Assembly (NCBI RefSeq): GCF_019061185.1
Contig: NZ_JAHQZU010000001.1
Coordinates: 224,745 to 288,744 of the forward strand
Direction: 5' to 3'
Origin: Paracoccus sp. Z118
Lineage (GTDB): Bacteria; Pseudomonadota; Alphaproteobacteria; Rhodobacterales; Rhodobacteraceae
DNA length: 64,000 bases
This document shows positions 19,389 through 28,191 of this stretch, one piece after another. Every line of letters begins with the position of its first letter. The stretch's first letter is position 1. Under the pieces are notes generated by a model that did not search any database, had not been told where the DNA came from, and saw only the letters and a program-made list of their open reading frames with translations. The position numbers were made by a program, and so were the translations under genes.

Positions 19389-20596
19389 GGCGCGGTTCCG
19401 GCCAGCCTGCGGCGCGTTGGCGGGGCGGCGCTGCGGGTGATCCGGCCCGGCGAGTGGCTGCGGCCTTTGAACCGCTCGGCCAGCCGCAGCGGCCCGGCGG
19501 TGACAGCGAAGTAGTCATAAGCGCCGGGCCGGTCGAAGGCGCAGAGATACTGGAAATGCAGCCGGAACCAGCGCCCGCGCAGCGCGCGCCGGCGCTGCGG
19601 CGACAGGGTCTGCGTGAAGGCCGCCGACAGGACCAGCGGGCCGCGGCGTCCCGGCGGGTCATCCCCGGCCACCGCGACCGGATCGCAGAGGCCGAAGCAG
19701 CAGGCATCGCCCGGTGCCGTGACATCCACCCAGTCCACTTCAGGGCGGGCCGCGAGGAAGCGCAGATCATCGCGCAGCCGGTCGGCGCGGGGCAGCGAGG
19801 CGGCCATCGGGACCACATGGCCGAGCGTCAGCAGCGCCAGCCGCCCATCGGCCCGCGCCCGGCCCGAGCGGATCAGGTCAGCCAGCACCGACACGGCAAG
19901 ATAGCTGCCCGACGAATGGCCGACGACCAGCACCTCGTCCCACTCCCCGTTCAGCACCGCGGCGATGCGATCCGCGAAGCGGGCGATCTGGGCTTCCAGC
20001 GCGGGCGGATAGGTGCCGCCGTCCTGCGCGGTGAAGGCGTAGTCGTGCATCAGGTAATAGGCGAAGAACCGGCCATCCGCCCGGCGGAATGCGGCGAGGA
20101 TCGCCCAGGCCACGGCAAGCGCCGGGACCAGCCCGGCCCACCACGGCAGGGCCTGCGCCACCAGCCACACGATACCCAACGCCACCATCAGCGCCAGCGC
20201 CGCCTGCATCACCAACACCACGATCGGATAAAGCGCGGCGATCACCGGTCCCCGCCGCAGCCGCATCAGCCGCCACAGCGCGCCCGAGCCGATATAGGCC
20301 CAAGCCGTGCGGAAAAGCTGGCCGTAGGTCGCGGGGATCGACCGACCCATCGAGCGCTGCACGAGATCGGCCCAGACCAGCACCTCGAACTCCGCCTCGG
20401 TCGCCCGGCCGTCGAAGTTGCCGCTCACGCCCCAGCCGAAACCGGTGCGGTCGCGGCGCGGGCCGAAGCTGAGGCTGTAGCCGGAAATCCGCGCCTGCTC
20501 GGTCCCCTCGCGCTTGTAAAGCTCGCGGTAGCGGCGCGGGGGCATGGGGTCGTAGCCGGGGATATACAGCACCCTGCGACGGAATGGTCGGCTCAT
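19385..20596 (-). CDS. Membrane-associated alpha/beta hydrolase-like protein
   Basis: The 403-residue product starts with a beta-strand and GYDP typical of hydrolases (RVLYIPGYDPMPP, residues 8-20), has two strong hydrophobic segments at about residues 116-170, and then a nucleophile elbow GHSSGS at 226-231 with the candidate catalytic serine at 229. This suggests a lipase/esterase-like enzyme with a membrane hairpin inserted before the catalytic core. The start at 20596 was chosen because AGGAG lies upstream and the fold begins there; an in-frame ATG at 20635 is less likely. It overlaps the P450 gene by four bases, which implies a shared pathway, perhaps lipid-derived. I do not recognise a named family; substrate and reaction are unknown. 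Confidence 0.7.
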   Translation of the reverse strand: MSRPFRRRVLYIPGYDPMPPRRYRELYKREGTEQARISGYSLSFGPRRDRTGFGWGVSGNFDGRATEAEFEVLVWADLVQRSMGRSIPATYGQLFRTAWAYIGSGALWRLMRLRRGPVIAALYPIVVLVMQAALALMVALGIVWLVAQALPWWAGLVPALAVAWAILAAFRRADGRFFAYYLMHDYAFTAQDGGTYPPALEAQIARFADRIAAVLNGEWDEVLVVGHSSGSYLAVSVLADLIRSGRARADGRLALLTLGHVVPMAASLPRADRLRDDLRFLAARPEVDWVDVTAPGDACCFGLCDPVAVAGDDPPGRRGPLVLSAAFTQTLSPQRRRALRGRWFRLHFQYLCAFDRPGAYDYFAVTAGPLRLAERFKGRSHSPGRITRSAAPPTRRRLAGTAP

Positions 20597-20675
20597 GGTT
20601 GTGCCCCGCTCCTGCTCGGCTACCGGCGCGGGCACTCTAGGCGGATCGGGGGCGGGGGCAAGCAGGCAGGCCGTT

Positions 20676-21359
20676 TCAAGCGTGCCAGCGCGCCTCCAGC
20701 GCCCGGATCGCGGCGATGCGCCGGTCGGTCGCGGGGTGCGAGGCGAGCCAGGCCACCGGCCCGCGCCCGCCCGCGCCGGTCAGCCGGTCGAGCCGGGCCA
20801 GCAGCTCGACCTGCGGCCCGACGCCGAACCCCGCCTTGGTCATCAGCGCGGCGGCGAAGGCGTCGGCCTGATATTCATCCTCGCGCGAGAGGCGGGCGGC
20901 GATGGCGCTGGCCACGAGCGTGCCCAGCCACGGGCCGATACCGGGAATGAACCGGCCAAGCGTCACGCCCAGCACGCTGCGAATGACGTTCTGCCCGGCG
21001 AAATCCAGCATCCGGCGGCGGGTATGGCCGTGGGCGACGTGGCCAAGCTCATGCGCGATGACCGAAGCAAGCTCGGCTTCGGTGACGCGGCCGGCGTCCA
21101 GTTGATCCATGAAGCCGCGCGTCAGGAACACCCGCCCGTCTGGCGCGGCCATGCCGTTGACCGGCGCGACCTCGTAGATATGGGCGCGGATCGGCGGCAG
21201 GCCCATCGCCGCCCCCAGGCGTTCAAGCATCGCGGCCATGCGCGGATCGGCCAGCGGGGTGGAGTTGGCGTCCAGTTCCCGCTTCAGCCGCCAGACCGAG
21301 AACATCCACACCGCGACGGCGTAGAGGATCATCAGCAGGATCGGCAGGAACTTGATCAT
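20676..21359 (-). CDS. M48-family zinc metalloprotease
   Basis: The 227-residue product has one N-terminal membrane helix (about residues 3-23) and a gluzincin core: the zinc site HELGHVAHGH at residues 103-112 and the third ligand in SREDEYQADAFA (Glu162). The C-terminal SHPATDRRIAAI motif is typical of HtpX/Ste24-like M48 proteins. It is shorter than HtpX and lacks its multiple N-terminal helices, so it is better seen as a small membrane-anchored M48 enzyme facing either the cytoplasm or periplasm. Such proteins degrade damaged membrane or envelope proteins. It follows the VWA-protein gene on the same strand with a 39-base gap and may be in its operon. Confidence 0.88.
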   Translation of the reverse strand: MIKFLPILLMILYAVAVWMFSVWRLKRELDANSTPLADPRMAAMLERLGAAMGLPPIRAHIYEVAPVNGMAAPDGRVFLTRGFMDQLDAGRVTEAELASVIAHELGHVAHGHTRRRMLDFAGQNVIRSVLGVTLGRFIPGIGPWLGTLVASAIAARLSREDEYQADAFAAALMTKAGFGVGPQVELLARLDRLTGAGGRGPVAWLASHPATDRRIAAIRALEARWHA

Positions 21360-21398
21360 GGAATGAATGTAGAGCGCGGGCGGCGGCGGTCAATCGCC

Positions 21399-22580
21399 TC
21401 AGCCCAGCACCCGCATCGCCCGCGTCAGCCCGTCCAGCGTCAGCGGCATCATCCGCGCCTCGAAGATCTGCCCGATCATGCCGATGGAGGGGGTGTAGCC
21501 CCAATGCGCCTCGGCCACCGGGTTCAGCCAGACATGGTCGGGCCATGTCTCGCAGGCGCGGCGCAGCCACAATTCGCCCGGCTCGGGGTTCCAATGCTCG
21601 TTCGCGCCGCCTGGCGCTGCAATCTCATAGGGCGACATCGAGGCGTCGCCCACGAAGATGCATTTATAGTCCCGTCCGTATTTGTGCAGCACTTCCCAGG
21701 TCGGCGTCTGCGCATCCCAGCGGCGGCGGTTGTCCTTCCAGACGCCTTCGTAAAGGCAGTTGTGGAAGTAGAAATGTTCCATGTGCCGGAACTCGGCGCG
21801 GGCGGCCGAGAACAGCTCGTCCACGACGCGGACATGGTCGTCCATGCTGCCGCCCACGTCGAGGAACAGCAGCACCTTGACCGCGTTGCGCCGCTCGGGC
21901 CGGGTCTGCACGTCGATATAGCCGTGATCGGCGGTGGCGCGGATGGTGCCGGGCAGGTCCAGCTCCTCAGCCGCGCCATGCCGCGCCCATTGCCGCAGGC
22001 GCTTGAGCGCGACCTTGATGTTGCGGGTGCCAAGCTCGACCTGATCGTCGAAATCGCGGAACTCGCGCTTGTCCCAGACCTTCACCGCGCGGCGGTGGCG
22101 GCTTTCGGCCTGCCCGATCCGCACCCCTTCGGGGTTGTAGCCATAGGCGCCGAAGGGCGAGGTGCCGCCGGTGCCGATCCATTTGTTGCCGCCCTGGTGG
22201 CGGCCCTGCTGCTCGGCCAGACGCTGGCGCAGCTTTTCCATCAGCGCCTCGAAGCTGCCGGAGCCTTCGATCTCGGCCTTCTCGGCGTCGGTCAGGAACT
22301 TCTCGGCCAGCTTCTCCAGCCATTCGCGGGGCAGGGCGGTCTCGCTCACCAGCGCCTCGACCGGGACCGTCTCCAGTCCGGCGAAGCTTTCCGCGAAGGC
22401 GCGGTCGTAGCGGTCGATATGCCGCTCGTCCTTGACGAGGATGGCGCGAGCGAGGGTGTAGAAGTCGTCCACAGACCAGTTCGACAGGCCCGCCTGCATC
22501 GCCCCCATCAGGTCCAGCCACTCGCGCAGGGAGACCGGAACCCCATGTCGCCGCAGCGAATCGAGGAACGGGCGGAACAT
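21399..22580 (-). CDS. VWA-domain (CoxE-like) protein
   Basis: The 393-residue product has a helical N-terminal half and a von Willebrand A domain in the C-terminal half. The metal-binding DxGxS motif is present as LFLDVGGSMDDHV (residues 238-250). CoxE-type proteins usually work with a MoxR-type AAA ATPase to mature or insert metal centres of enzymes. No MoxR ATPase is encoded next to it here, so a partner elsewhere must be assumed. Its start overlaps the stop of a tiny upstream membrane-protein gene by one base (TGATG), and an M48 protease follows. Family placement is good; the client is unknown. Confidence 0.85.
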   Translation of the reverse strand: MFRPFLDSLRRHGVPVSLREWLDLMGAMQAGLSNWSVDDFYTLARAILVKDERHIDRYDRAFAESFAGLETVPVEALVSETALPREWLEKLAEKFLTDAEKAEIEGSGSFEALMEKLRQRLAEQQGRHQGGNKWIGTGGTSPFGAYGYNPEGVRIGQAESRHRRAVKVWDKREFRDFDDQVELGTRNIKVALKRLRQWARHGAAEELDLPGTIRATADHGYIDVQTRPERRNAVKVLLFLDVGGSMDDHVRVVDELFSAARAEFRHMEHFYFHNCLYEGVWKDNRRRWDAQTPTWEVLHKYGRDYKCIFVGDASMSPYEIAAPGGANEHWNPEPGELWLRRACETWPDHVWLNPVAEAHWGYTPSIGMIGQIFEARMMPLTLDGLTRAMRVLG

Positions 22581-22747
22581 CAGCGCATCCAGCGATCGAC
22601 GGCGATCGTGGCGAACAGCCCCACCAGCGCAAAGGCGAGCGCGTGCGCGGCGGCATATTGCAGCCGGTCGCTGCGGTTGCCGCCCGCCTTGCGGGCGCGG
22701 CGGTCGCCCAGCAGGGCGCCAAGGATGATGGCTGCGATGACGATCAT
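22580..22747 (-). CDS. Small membrane protein, 55 residues
   Basis: On the minus strand an ATG at 22747 opens a 55-codon frame, beginning MIVIAAIILGALLGDRRARK and containing a second hydrophobic stretch (AAAHALAFALVGLFATIAV). Between the two helices is a basic loop (RRARKAGGNRSDR). Its TGA shares one base with the ATG of the VWA-protein gene, and CCCCATG precedes it without a strong ribosome-binding site. The tight overlap and two clean membrane helices argue that it is real. I do not recognise the family; it may be a small partner of the VWA protein. Confidence 0.6.
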   Translation of the reverse strand: MIVIAAIILGALLGDRRARKAGGNRSDRLQYAAAHALAFALVGLFATIAVDRWMR

Positions 22748-22856
22748 GGGGCCTCCGGCGTCGGGGTTGATCTAGGCCGGGCAGTCCCGCGCGACAAGCG
22801 GAACGTGACAGGGCGGCGGTGTCAGACCTTGCAGGCGGGGTCGGAAATATCGCTTC

Positions 22857-22905
22857 GTTAACCAGTTAACATCTTGATTTTAAACATATTTAAGGTCATT
22901 ACATT
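22857..22905. promoter_or_regulatory. AT-rich patch with paired TTAA motifs upstream of the Hint gene
   Basis: In otherwise very GC-rich DNA, this stretch holds GTTAACCAGTTAAC (22857-22870) and TTAAACATATTTAA (22880-22893), both near-symmetrical pairs of TTAA half-sites, followed by TCATTACATT. TTAA pairs resemble sites of the alphaproteobacterial regulator CtrA (TTAA-N7-TTAA), but here the spacers are 4 and 6 bases rather than 7. It most likely contains the promoter of the Hint-domain gene that starts at 22974. The rest of 22748-22973 shows nothing else. Confidence 0.4.
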
Positions 22906-22973
22906 AGCTGGAATCGGCGTTTCCTCGTAGCCCTTGGCACGCGCCCCGCGGCGCTTTCGCGACGAGGAAGACG

Positions 22974-24116
22974 ATGCACAAGCCACCGGCGCCGATCGGC
23001 GAACAGTTCCAGGCCATCTATCTGGGCGACGTGAAGCCCGACCAGCATATCGACCGGTTCGAGGCGCTACCCGGCACCGAAACCAGCTTCGCCCTGCTGG
23101 GGACGACCTTCGGCAGCGCCGGGGCGCCGCTGACCCAGGGTATCGTCGCGATCACCACGCAGGACCGCAATGGCGACGGGATGCTGCGCGGCGACACGCT
23201 CTTCAGGGCTGAGGAGACGTTTTCGACCGACCGTCCGCTTGCGGTCGATGGCGGGATGGCGAGCGCCTTCGCCTTCGACGGGGTGACGCAGTATCGCGCG
23301 ACATTGACCTATCTGGACGGCAGTCAGGCGAAAGGCGTCGTCGTCACGGTCATGCAGGACGATCAGGGGCGGACCTTCCTCGTCCCGAACCGCGACGGTG
23401 GCAACGACGCGCTGACGGCCGGGCCGATCAAGTCGCTGACGCTGACCGGGTTGGCTGAACTCAATCCTTTCAACAACAATCTCGACACCACCCGGCCGCA
23501 GGTGAAATTCGTGCCCTGCTTCGCGGGCGGCACCCGGATCATGACCGCCAAGGGCCACCGCCCGGTGGAGCGGATCGCCGTTGGCGATCTGGTGCAGACG
23601 GTGGATCACGGGTTGCAGGTGGTGCGCTGGGCGGGGGCGCGGCGGTTGGATGCCGTGGATCTCGCCGCCAACCTGGCGCTGCTGCCGATCCGCATCCGCC
23701 GGGGCGCGCTGGGCGAGCGGTTGCCGCGGCGCGACCTGCTCGTCTCGCCGCAGCACCGGGTGATGGTGCGCTCGGCGGTGGCGCGGGCGATGTTCGGGGC
23801 GGATGAGGTGCTGGTCGCGGCCAAGCACCTGCTGGCGCTCGACGGTGTGGAGATCGCCCGCGATCTGCGAGAGGTCACGTATCACCACATCCTGTTCGAC
23901 CGGCACGAGATCGTCCTGTCCGAAGGCGCCGCCTCGGAATCGCTGTTCCTGGGCGAGCAGGCACTGCTGGCGCTGGGCGAGGCCGCGCGGAACGAGATCC
24001 TGACGCTGTTCCCCGAACTGAAGGCCGGTCTGCCGGAGGCCGGCGCGCGGCCGTTCCTGACAGGGCGGCAGGGCAGGGGTCTGGCCGAGCGTCACGGCGC
24101 GCTGTCGCTGCAATAG
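22974..24116 (+). CDS. Hint-domain (Hedgehog/intein-type) protein
   Basis: The 380-residue product has an N-terminal part of about 180 residues predicted to be mostly beta strand, with an acidic loop TQDRNGDGMLRGD resembling a calcium-binding site, then a Hint domain beginning at CFAGGTRIMTAKGHRPVER (residues about 182-200) with the possible nucleophile cysteine first, and later LLVSPQHRVMV and the histidine-rich VTYHHILFDRHEIV. This is the Hint_2 type common in Rhodobacterales, often in surface or secreted proteins. No N-terminal signal peptide is visible, so export, if any, would be by type I or another route. Hint domains can self-cleave or ligate, but no extein follows the domain. Function is unknown. 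AT-rich regulatory DNA precedes it. Confidence 0.82.
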   Translation: MHKPPAPIGEQFQAIYLGDVKPDQHIDRFEALPGTETSFALLGTTFGSAGAPLTQGIVAITTQDRNGDGMLRGDTLFRAEETFSTDRPLAVDGGMASAFAFDGVTQYRATLTYLDGSQAKGVVVTVMQDDQGRTFLVPNRDGGNDALTAGPIKSLTLTGLAELNPFNNNLDTTRPQVKFVPCFAGGTRIMTAKGHRPVERIAVGDLVQTVDHGLQVVRWAGARRLDAVDLAANLALLPIRIRRGALGERLPRRDLLVSPQHRVMVRSAVARAMFGADEVLVAAKHLLALDGVEIARDLREVTYHHILFDRHEIVLSEGAASESLFLGEQALLALGEAARNEILTLFPELKAGLPEAGARPFLTGRQGRGLAERHGALSLQ

Positions 24117-24233
24117 GCAGCCTGCACGGCGCCGGTCGGCTGGCCCGATCCGCCGCGCCGATTCCGGGAAAGGCTTGATCCCCGGCGGGGGGGTGATTAG
24201 GCTGAAGGCAAGTTGAAATCGGAGGGCGTTGCC

Positions 24234-25358
24234 ATGACGCCCATGCGTCCCGCGGGTGCGGACGCGTTCCCGAAGCCTTCGGTCGAGCCTGCCGCCGCCC
24301 GCCAGCCAGACGAGAACACGCTGTATGCGGCTCTCGATCTGGGCACGAACAGTTGCCGGATGCTGATCGCCCGCCCCTCGGGCAGTCAGTTCCAGGTGAT
24401 CGACAGTTTCTCCAAGCCGGTGCAGCTCGGGCACGGGCTGGAGGCGTCTGGCCGGCTGTCGCGGCAGTCGATGGCCCGCACCGTCCACGCGCTGCAGGTC
24501 TGCCGCCGCAAGCTGGAAAACCACGGCGTCGCGCATATGCGGCTGGTCGCGACCGAGGCCTGCCGCCGCGCCCGCAACAGCCGCGACTTCATGCGCACCA
24601 TCCGGCGCGAGACGGGTCTGCCGCTGGAAATCATCCAGCCCGAGGAAGAGGCGCGGCTCGCCGTCATCTCCTGCGCGCCGCTGGTGAGCCTGCGGACCGA
24701 GCAACTGCTGATCGTCGATATCGGCGGGGGGTCGACCGAACTGGTCTGGATCGACGTGAGCGGCGTCGATCCGGTCGAGCGGCCCCGTGCGATCATGGCG
24801 CTGGGCGACGGGTTCGGCAATCACGGGCCGGGCGCGGCGCGGGTGGTGGACTGGATCAGCGTGCCGCTGGGCGTCGCGACCCTGCGGGACCAGTTCGCGG
24901 ATGTCGAGGACGATCCGGGCCGCTTCGCCCTGATGAGCTGGCATTTCGAGGAGATGCTGGCCGATTTCGTCCCCTATGTCACCGCCGACCGGAAGGCCGA
25001 CAACTTTCAGATCATCGGCACCTCCGGCACCGTCACCACCGTCGCGGCGAGCTATCTGGGACTCAAGCGCTACGACCGCACCAAGGTGGACGGGCTGACG
25101 ATGACCTCGGCCCAGATCGACAAGGTGATCCGCGAATATCTCGCGCTGGGTCCCGAGGGGCGGCGCGCTGATCCCCGGATCGGGCGCGAGCGTCACGCGC
25201 TGATCATGTCCGGCGCGGCGATCCTGCAGACGCTGATGCGGGTCTGGCCCACCGACCGGCTGTCGGTCGCGGATCGCGGCCTGCGCGAGGGGTTGCTTTA
25301 CGCCCAGATGGTGCGCGATGGCGTGCTGACGCCCGAGGGGCTGAACGGGGTGGCATGA
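24234..25358 (+). CDS. Ppx/GppA-family exopolyphosphatase / pppGpp phosphatase
   Basis: The 374-residue product belongs to the ASKHA-fold phosphatases that hydrolyse polyphosphate or guanosine pentaphosphate. It has [14 protein letters not shown] near residue 33, the phosphate loop [13 protein letters not shown] near residue 160 and [16 protein letters not shown] near residue 265. It lacks the C-terminal HD-like domain of E. coli Ppx and GppA, as is usual for the short alphaproteobacterial members, so which substrate it prefers is open. The ATG at 24234 was chosen over an upstream TTG because GGAGGG lies seven bases before it. rlmE follows after a single base, a pairing common in the group, suggesting one transcript. 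Confidence 0.88.
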   Translation: MTPMRPAGADAFPKPSVEPAAARQPDENTLYAALDLGTNSCRMLIARPSGSQFQVIDSFSKPVQLGHGLEASGRLSRQSMARTVHALQVCRRKLENHGVAHMRLVATEACRRARNSRDFMRTIRRETGLPLEIIQPEEEARLAVISCAPLVSLRTEQLLIVDIGGGSTELVWIDVSGVDPVERPRAIMALGDGFGNHGPGAARVVDWISVPLGVATLRDQFADVEDDPGRFALMSWHFEEMLADFVPYVTADRKADNFQIIGTSGTVTTVAASYLGLKRYDRTKVDGLTMTSAQIDKVIREYLALGPEGRRADPRIGRERHALIMSGAAILQTLMRVWPTDRLSVADRGLREGLLYAQMVRDGVLTPEGLNGVA

Positions 25359-25359
25359 G

Positions 25360-26151
25360 ATGACGGACGGAAAGAAGCCCGGTGAGCGGGCAAGGAAAAG
25401 CTCGGGGCGCGGGCAGCGTGACCTGCGGGTGCGGGTCAAGTCGGCCAAGGGCCGCAAGCTGTCCAGCACGCTGTGGCTGGAGCGGCAGCTGAACGATCCC
25501 TATGTGGCGCGGGCCAAGCGCGAGGGCTATCGCGGCCGCGCGGCCTACAAGATCATCGAGCTGGACGACAAATACGGGTTCCTCAAGCCCGGCGCGCGCG
25601 TGGTCGATCTGGGCGCGGCGCCCGGCGGCTGGTCGCAGGTCGCGGTCGCACGGGTGAACGCGCTGGGCGAGAAAGCGGGCAAGGCGCAGGGCCGGGTGCT
25701 TGGGGTGGACCTGCAGGAGATCGATCCGATCGCAGGGGCCGAGCTTCACCAGCTCGATTTTCTGTCAGACGATGCGGATGCGTTGGTCAAGGAATGGCTG
25801 GGCGGCCCCGCGGACGTGGTGATGTCGGACATGGCGGCATCCTCGTCGGGGCACAAGGGCACCGATCACCTGCGGATCGTGGCGCTGGTCGAGGCGGCGG
25901 CGGCGTTCGCCTTCGACGTGCTGACACCGGGCGGGACGTTCGTTGCCAAGGTGCTGGCGGGCGGCGCGGAAAGCAGCCTGCAGAGGCTGCTGAAACAGAA
26001 TTTCGACAAGGTGGCGAATGTGAAGCCCCCCGCAAGCCGTTCGGATTCCTCCGAGAAATTCGTCGTCGCGCAGGGCTTCCGTGGCGGCAACCTCGCTTCC
26101 GCCGATACGATGGATGGCGAGGACCAGGAGAAACCGCCGGCCGCGATGTGA
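25360..26151 (+). CDS. rlmE: 23S rRNA 2'-O-ribose methyltransferase RlmE (FtsJ)
   Basis: RlmE methylates U2552 in the A-loop of 23S rRNA late in large-subunit assembly. The 263-residue product has the SAM-binding [15 protein letters not shown] near residue 80, and the K-D-K-E catalytic set: Lys in AAYKIIELD, Asp in MSDMAAS, Lys in FVAKVLAGG and Glu in [11 protein letters not shown]. An N-terminal basic extension of about 35 residues and a short acidic tail go beyond the E. coli protein. It begins one base after the ppx/gppA stop and ends 7 bases from the convergent AraC-type regulator. Confidence 0.95.
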   Translation: MTDGKKPGERARKSSGRGQRDLRVRVKSAKGRKLSSTLWLERQLNDPYVARAKREGYRGRAAYKIIELDDKYGFLKPGARVVDLGAAPGGWSQVAVARVNALGEKAGKAQGRVLGVDLQEIDPIAGAELHQLDFLSDDADALVKEWLGGPADVVMSDMAASSSGHKGTDHLRIVALVEAAAAFAFDVLTPGGTFVAKVLAGGAESSLQRLLKQNFDKVANVKPPASRSDSSEKFVVAQGFRGGNLASADTMDGEDQEKPPAAM

Positions 26152-26158
26152 GGCTCCG

Positions 26159-27130
26159 CTAGACCTCCGCCGTCTGCTCCCGCTCGGACCGAAAGCTCTC
26201 CGGCGTCCGCCCGGTCGCGCTGACGAAGGCGCGGTTCAGGTGGGCGACGCCGGTATAGCCGAGGGCCGAGGCAATCTCGGCGAGGCTGTCATGGCCGCCG
26301 CGCAGCATGGCGGTCGCGCGTTCCAGCCGCAGTTCGTAGAGGATATCCAGCGCGCTCTGCCCCCGCTGGGTCCGGCAGGCGGCGTCGAGATCGGGCATCG
26401 TCGCCCCGATGGCTTCCGCGAGGTCGGAAAGTGTCCGCCCGCGCCCCAGTTCACGGCCCGCAAGCGCCTCGAAGTCCTGTAGGATCTGTTTCGATCTGTC
26501 GCCGTGGCGCAAGGCGGGTGCCGCGGCATCCTCGCGCTCGAACAGGTCGGCGCGTTGCAGCAGCAGGGCAAGCAGGCGCAACCGCAGTTCGGCGGTGAGG
26601 CGGGCGGAGGCGAACGGCGCCCCCGAATCGCGCTGGATCGCGGCGACATGGGCGCAGATTTCCGCCCGCAGCGCAGCCGAGGGGCGGCCGGCGAGCAGGT
26701 GTTGGGGAAAGCCGGGCGCCAGATCGCGCGTCAGCGCCGCCGGCATCCGCAGGACCGCGCCGCCGGCATCCGCCGAAGGCTGGGCGGCGAAGGCGCTGCC
26801 GGCGGGCACGAAGATCATCTGGCCGGGCTGAAACGCCTGCCCGCCGCGGGGCAGGTCGATTCGCATCGCCCCGGCGTCGATCAGCATCAGCACGCTGTCG
26901 CTGCGAACGCGCGGCAGTTGGACCGCGCCTTGCCCGCCCCATGAGAAACTGCCCAGCGGCATGACCCGAAGGCCGTCGAGCACATGCGCGGTGCGGCCGG
27001 TATATGGCCGGAGTGGAGCGGTGCCGTTGGTGCGGTTCGCGGGCGTCAGGACCAGCGGCGTGTCAGGCTCCGCCGCGCCCGTGGGATGCGGGCCGAATCT
27101 GGCGGCGATATGCGGATCGGGGTCTAGCAT
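26159..27130 (-). CDS. AraC-family transcriptional regulator
   Basis: The 323-residue product has a cupin-like sensing N-terminus (residues about 60-135, ending in the strand pair FQPGQMIFVPAGSAFA) and a C-terminal double helix-turn-helix of the AraC type, seen as LSDLAEAIGATMPDLDAACR and LAEIASALGYTGVAHLNRAF followed by GRTPESFRSE. Regulators of this kind bind a small molecule and activate nearby genes, but no obvious target lies beside it: it converges on rlmE and is followed upstream by miaA on the same strand after 84 bases. The effector is unknown. Confidence 0.88.
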   Translation of the reverse strand: MLDPDPHIAARFGPHPTGAAEPDTPLVLTPANRTNGTAPLRPYTGRTAHVLDGLRVMPLGSFSWGGQGAVQLPRVRSDSVLMLIDAGAMRIDLPRGGQAFQPGQMIFVPAGSAFAAQPSADAGGAVLRMPAALTRDLAPGFPQHLLAGRPSAALRAEICAHVAAIQRDSGAPFASARLTAELRLRLLALLLQRADLFEREDAAAPALRHGDRSKQILQDFEALAGRELGRGRTLSDLAEAIGATMPDLDAACRTQRGQSALDILYELRLERATAMLRGGHDSLAEIASALGYTGVAHLNRAFVSATGRTPESFRSEREQTAEV

Positions 27131-27214
27131 CTTATTCCTGCAAGCATTCCTGCGCGAAGCAACTTGCAGATGAAACGTTAACAGGTCGTGAACGTTCCTG
27201 AATTTTACGCCCGC

Positions 27215-28108
27215 TCACCCCTCCGCGGCAACGGAAATCCAGTCGCGCATGCGGTTTCGGAACCAGATTCGCTGCGATTTCGCGTATTGCCGGGTGGCAA
27301 CGACGGCCCGCTCCCGCGCCTCGGCCAAGGGCAGCTCTCCGCGCAAATGGGCGGCGAGTTCCGGCGCGCCGATCGCCCGCGCCCATTGGGCCGAATCATC
27401 CCAGACGTGCAGCATGGCCGCGACCTCGTCCAAGGCGCCGCTGGCAAGCATCGCATCGAACCGCCGTTCGATCCGGGCGGCCAGCGCATCGCGATCCGCG
27501 TGCAGCACCAGCCGGGCCGCGTCCTCCGACCCGATCAGTGGCGCGGGCGTCTCGGCCTGCCAGTCGGCAAGGCCGCGGCCGGTCGCCTCCAGCACCTCCC
27601 AGGCGCGCTGGACACGGGCCGGGTTCCGCAGGTCCAGCCCGGCGCGGGTGCGCGGATCGAGCGCGGCGACCATCGGCTCCAACCCGCCTTCCGCGAGCCA
27701 GGCATCGCCCCGCGCCCGGATCTCGGGCGGGACCGGCGGGATCACCGCCAACCCGCGTGTCAGGCTGGTGAGGTAAAGCCCGGTGCCGCCGACCACGATC
27801 AGCCGCTGCCCCCTCGCCAGCAGCGCCGCGACCTCGGCCAGCCAGTCGCCCACCGAATAGCTGCGCCCCGGATCGACATGGCCGTAGAGCGCGTGGGGCG
27901 CGAGTGCCTCGTCCGCCGCATCGGGGCGGGCGGTCAGCACCCGCCAGCAGGACCAGACCTGCAGCGCGTCGGCGTTGACGACGATCCCGCCCTGCGCCTG
28001 CGCGATCCGCAGCGCCAGGGCCGACTTGCCCGAGGCGGTCGGCCCGGCGATCAGGACGTGGCGGGCCGGGTCGATCTTGGGCAGGCTGGGCGGCATTTCG
28101 GGCGGCAT
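27215..28108 (-). CDS. miaA: tRNA dimethylallyltransferase MiaA
   Basis: MiaA transfers a dimethylallyl group to A37 of tRNAs that read codons starting with U. The 297-residue product has the P-loop [14 protein letters not shown] at residues 19-32, the substrate-binding [10 protein letters not shown] and the conserved [16 protein letters not shown]. The C-terminal [13 protein letters not shown] matches the family QTRRYAKRQRTWFR region. The start at 28108 was chosen because homologues begin shortly before the P-loop; the open frame extends to 28207 and would overlap pyrH. It is divergent from pyrH by 83 bases. Confidence 0.93.
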   Translation of the reverse strand: MPPEMPPSLPKIDPARHVLIAGPTASGKSALALRIAQAQGGIVVNADALQVWSCWRVLTARPDAADEALAPHALYGHVDPGRSYSVGDWLAEVAALLARGQRLIVVGGTGLYLTSLTRGLAVIPPVPPEIRARGDAWLAEGGLEPMVAALDPRTRAGLDLRNPARVQRAWEVLEATGRGLADWQAETPAPLIGSEDAARLVLHADRDALAARIERRFDAMLASGALDEVAAMLHVWDDSAQWARAIGAPELAAHLRGELPLAEARERAVVATRQYAKSQRIWFRNRMRDWISVAAEG

Positions 28109-28191
28109 CGTCTCTATCGGTTGAACCCGACCCCCGTTTGCGACATTTTGCCCGGCAGCGAAACAGCAGGCACGCAGCGGGGCACGACGGC

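Noticed and set aside
20595..22775. A 726-residue plus-strand frame across the M48 and VWA genes
   Set aside because: Both genes on the minus strand have clear catalytic or metal-binding motifs; the plus-strand frame has none.
22857..22893. A genuine CtrA operator upstream of the Hint gene
   Set aside because: The TTAA pairs have spacers of 4 and 6 bases, not the 7 of the CtrA consensus, so only a general AT-rich regulatory region is annotated.
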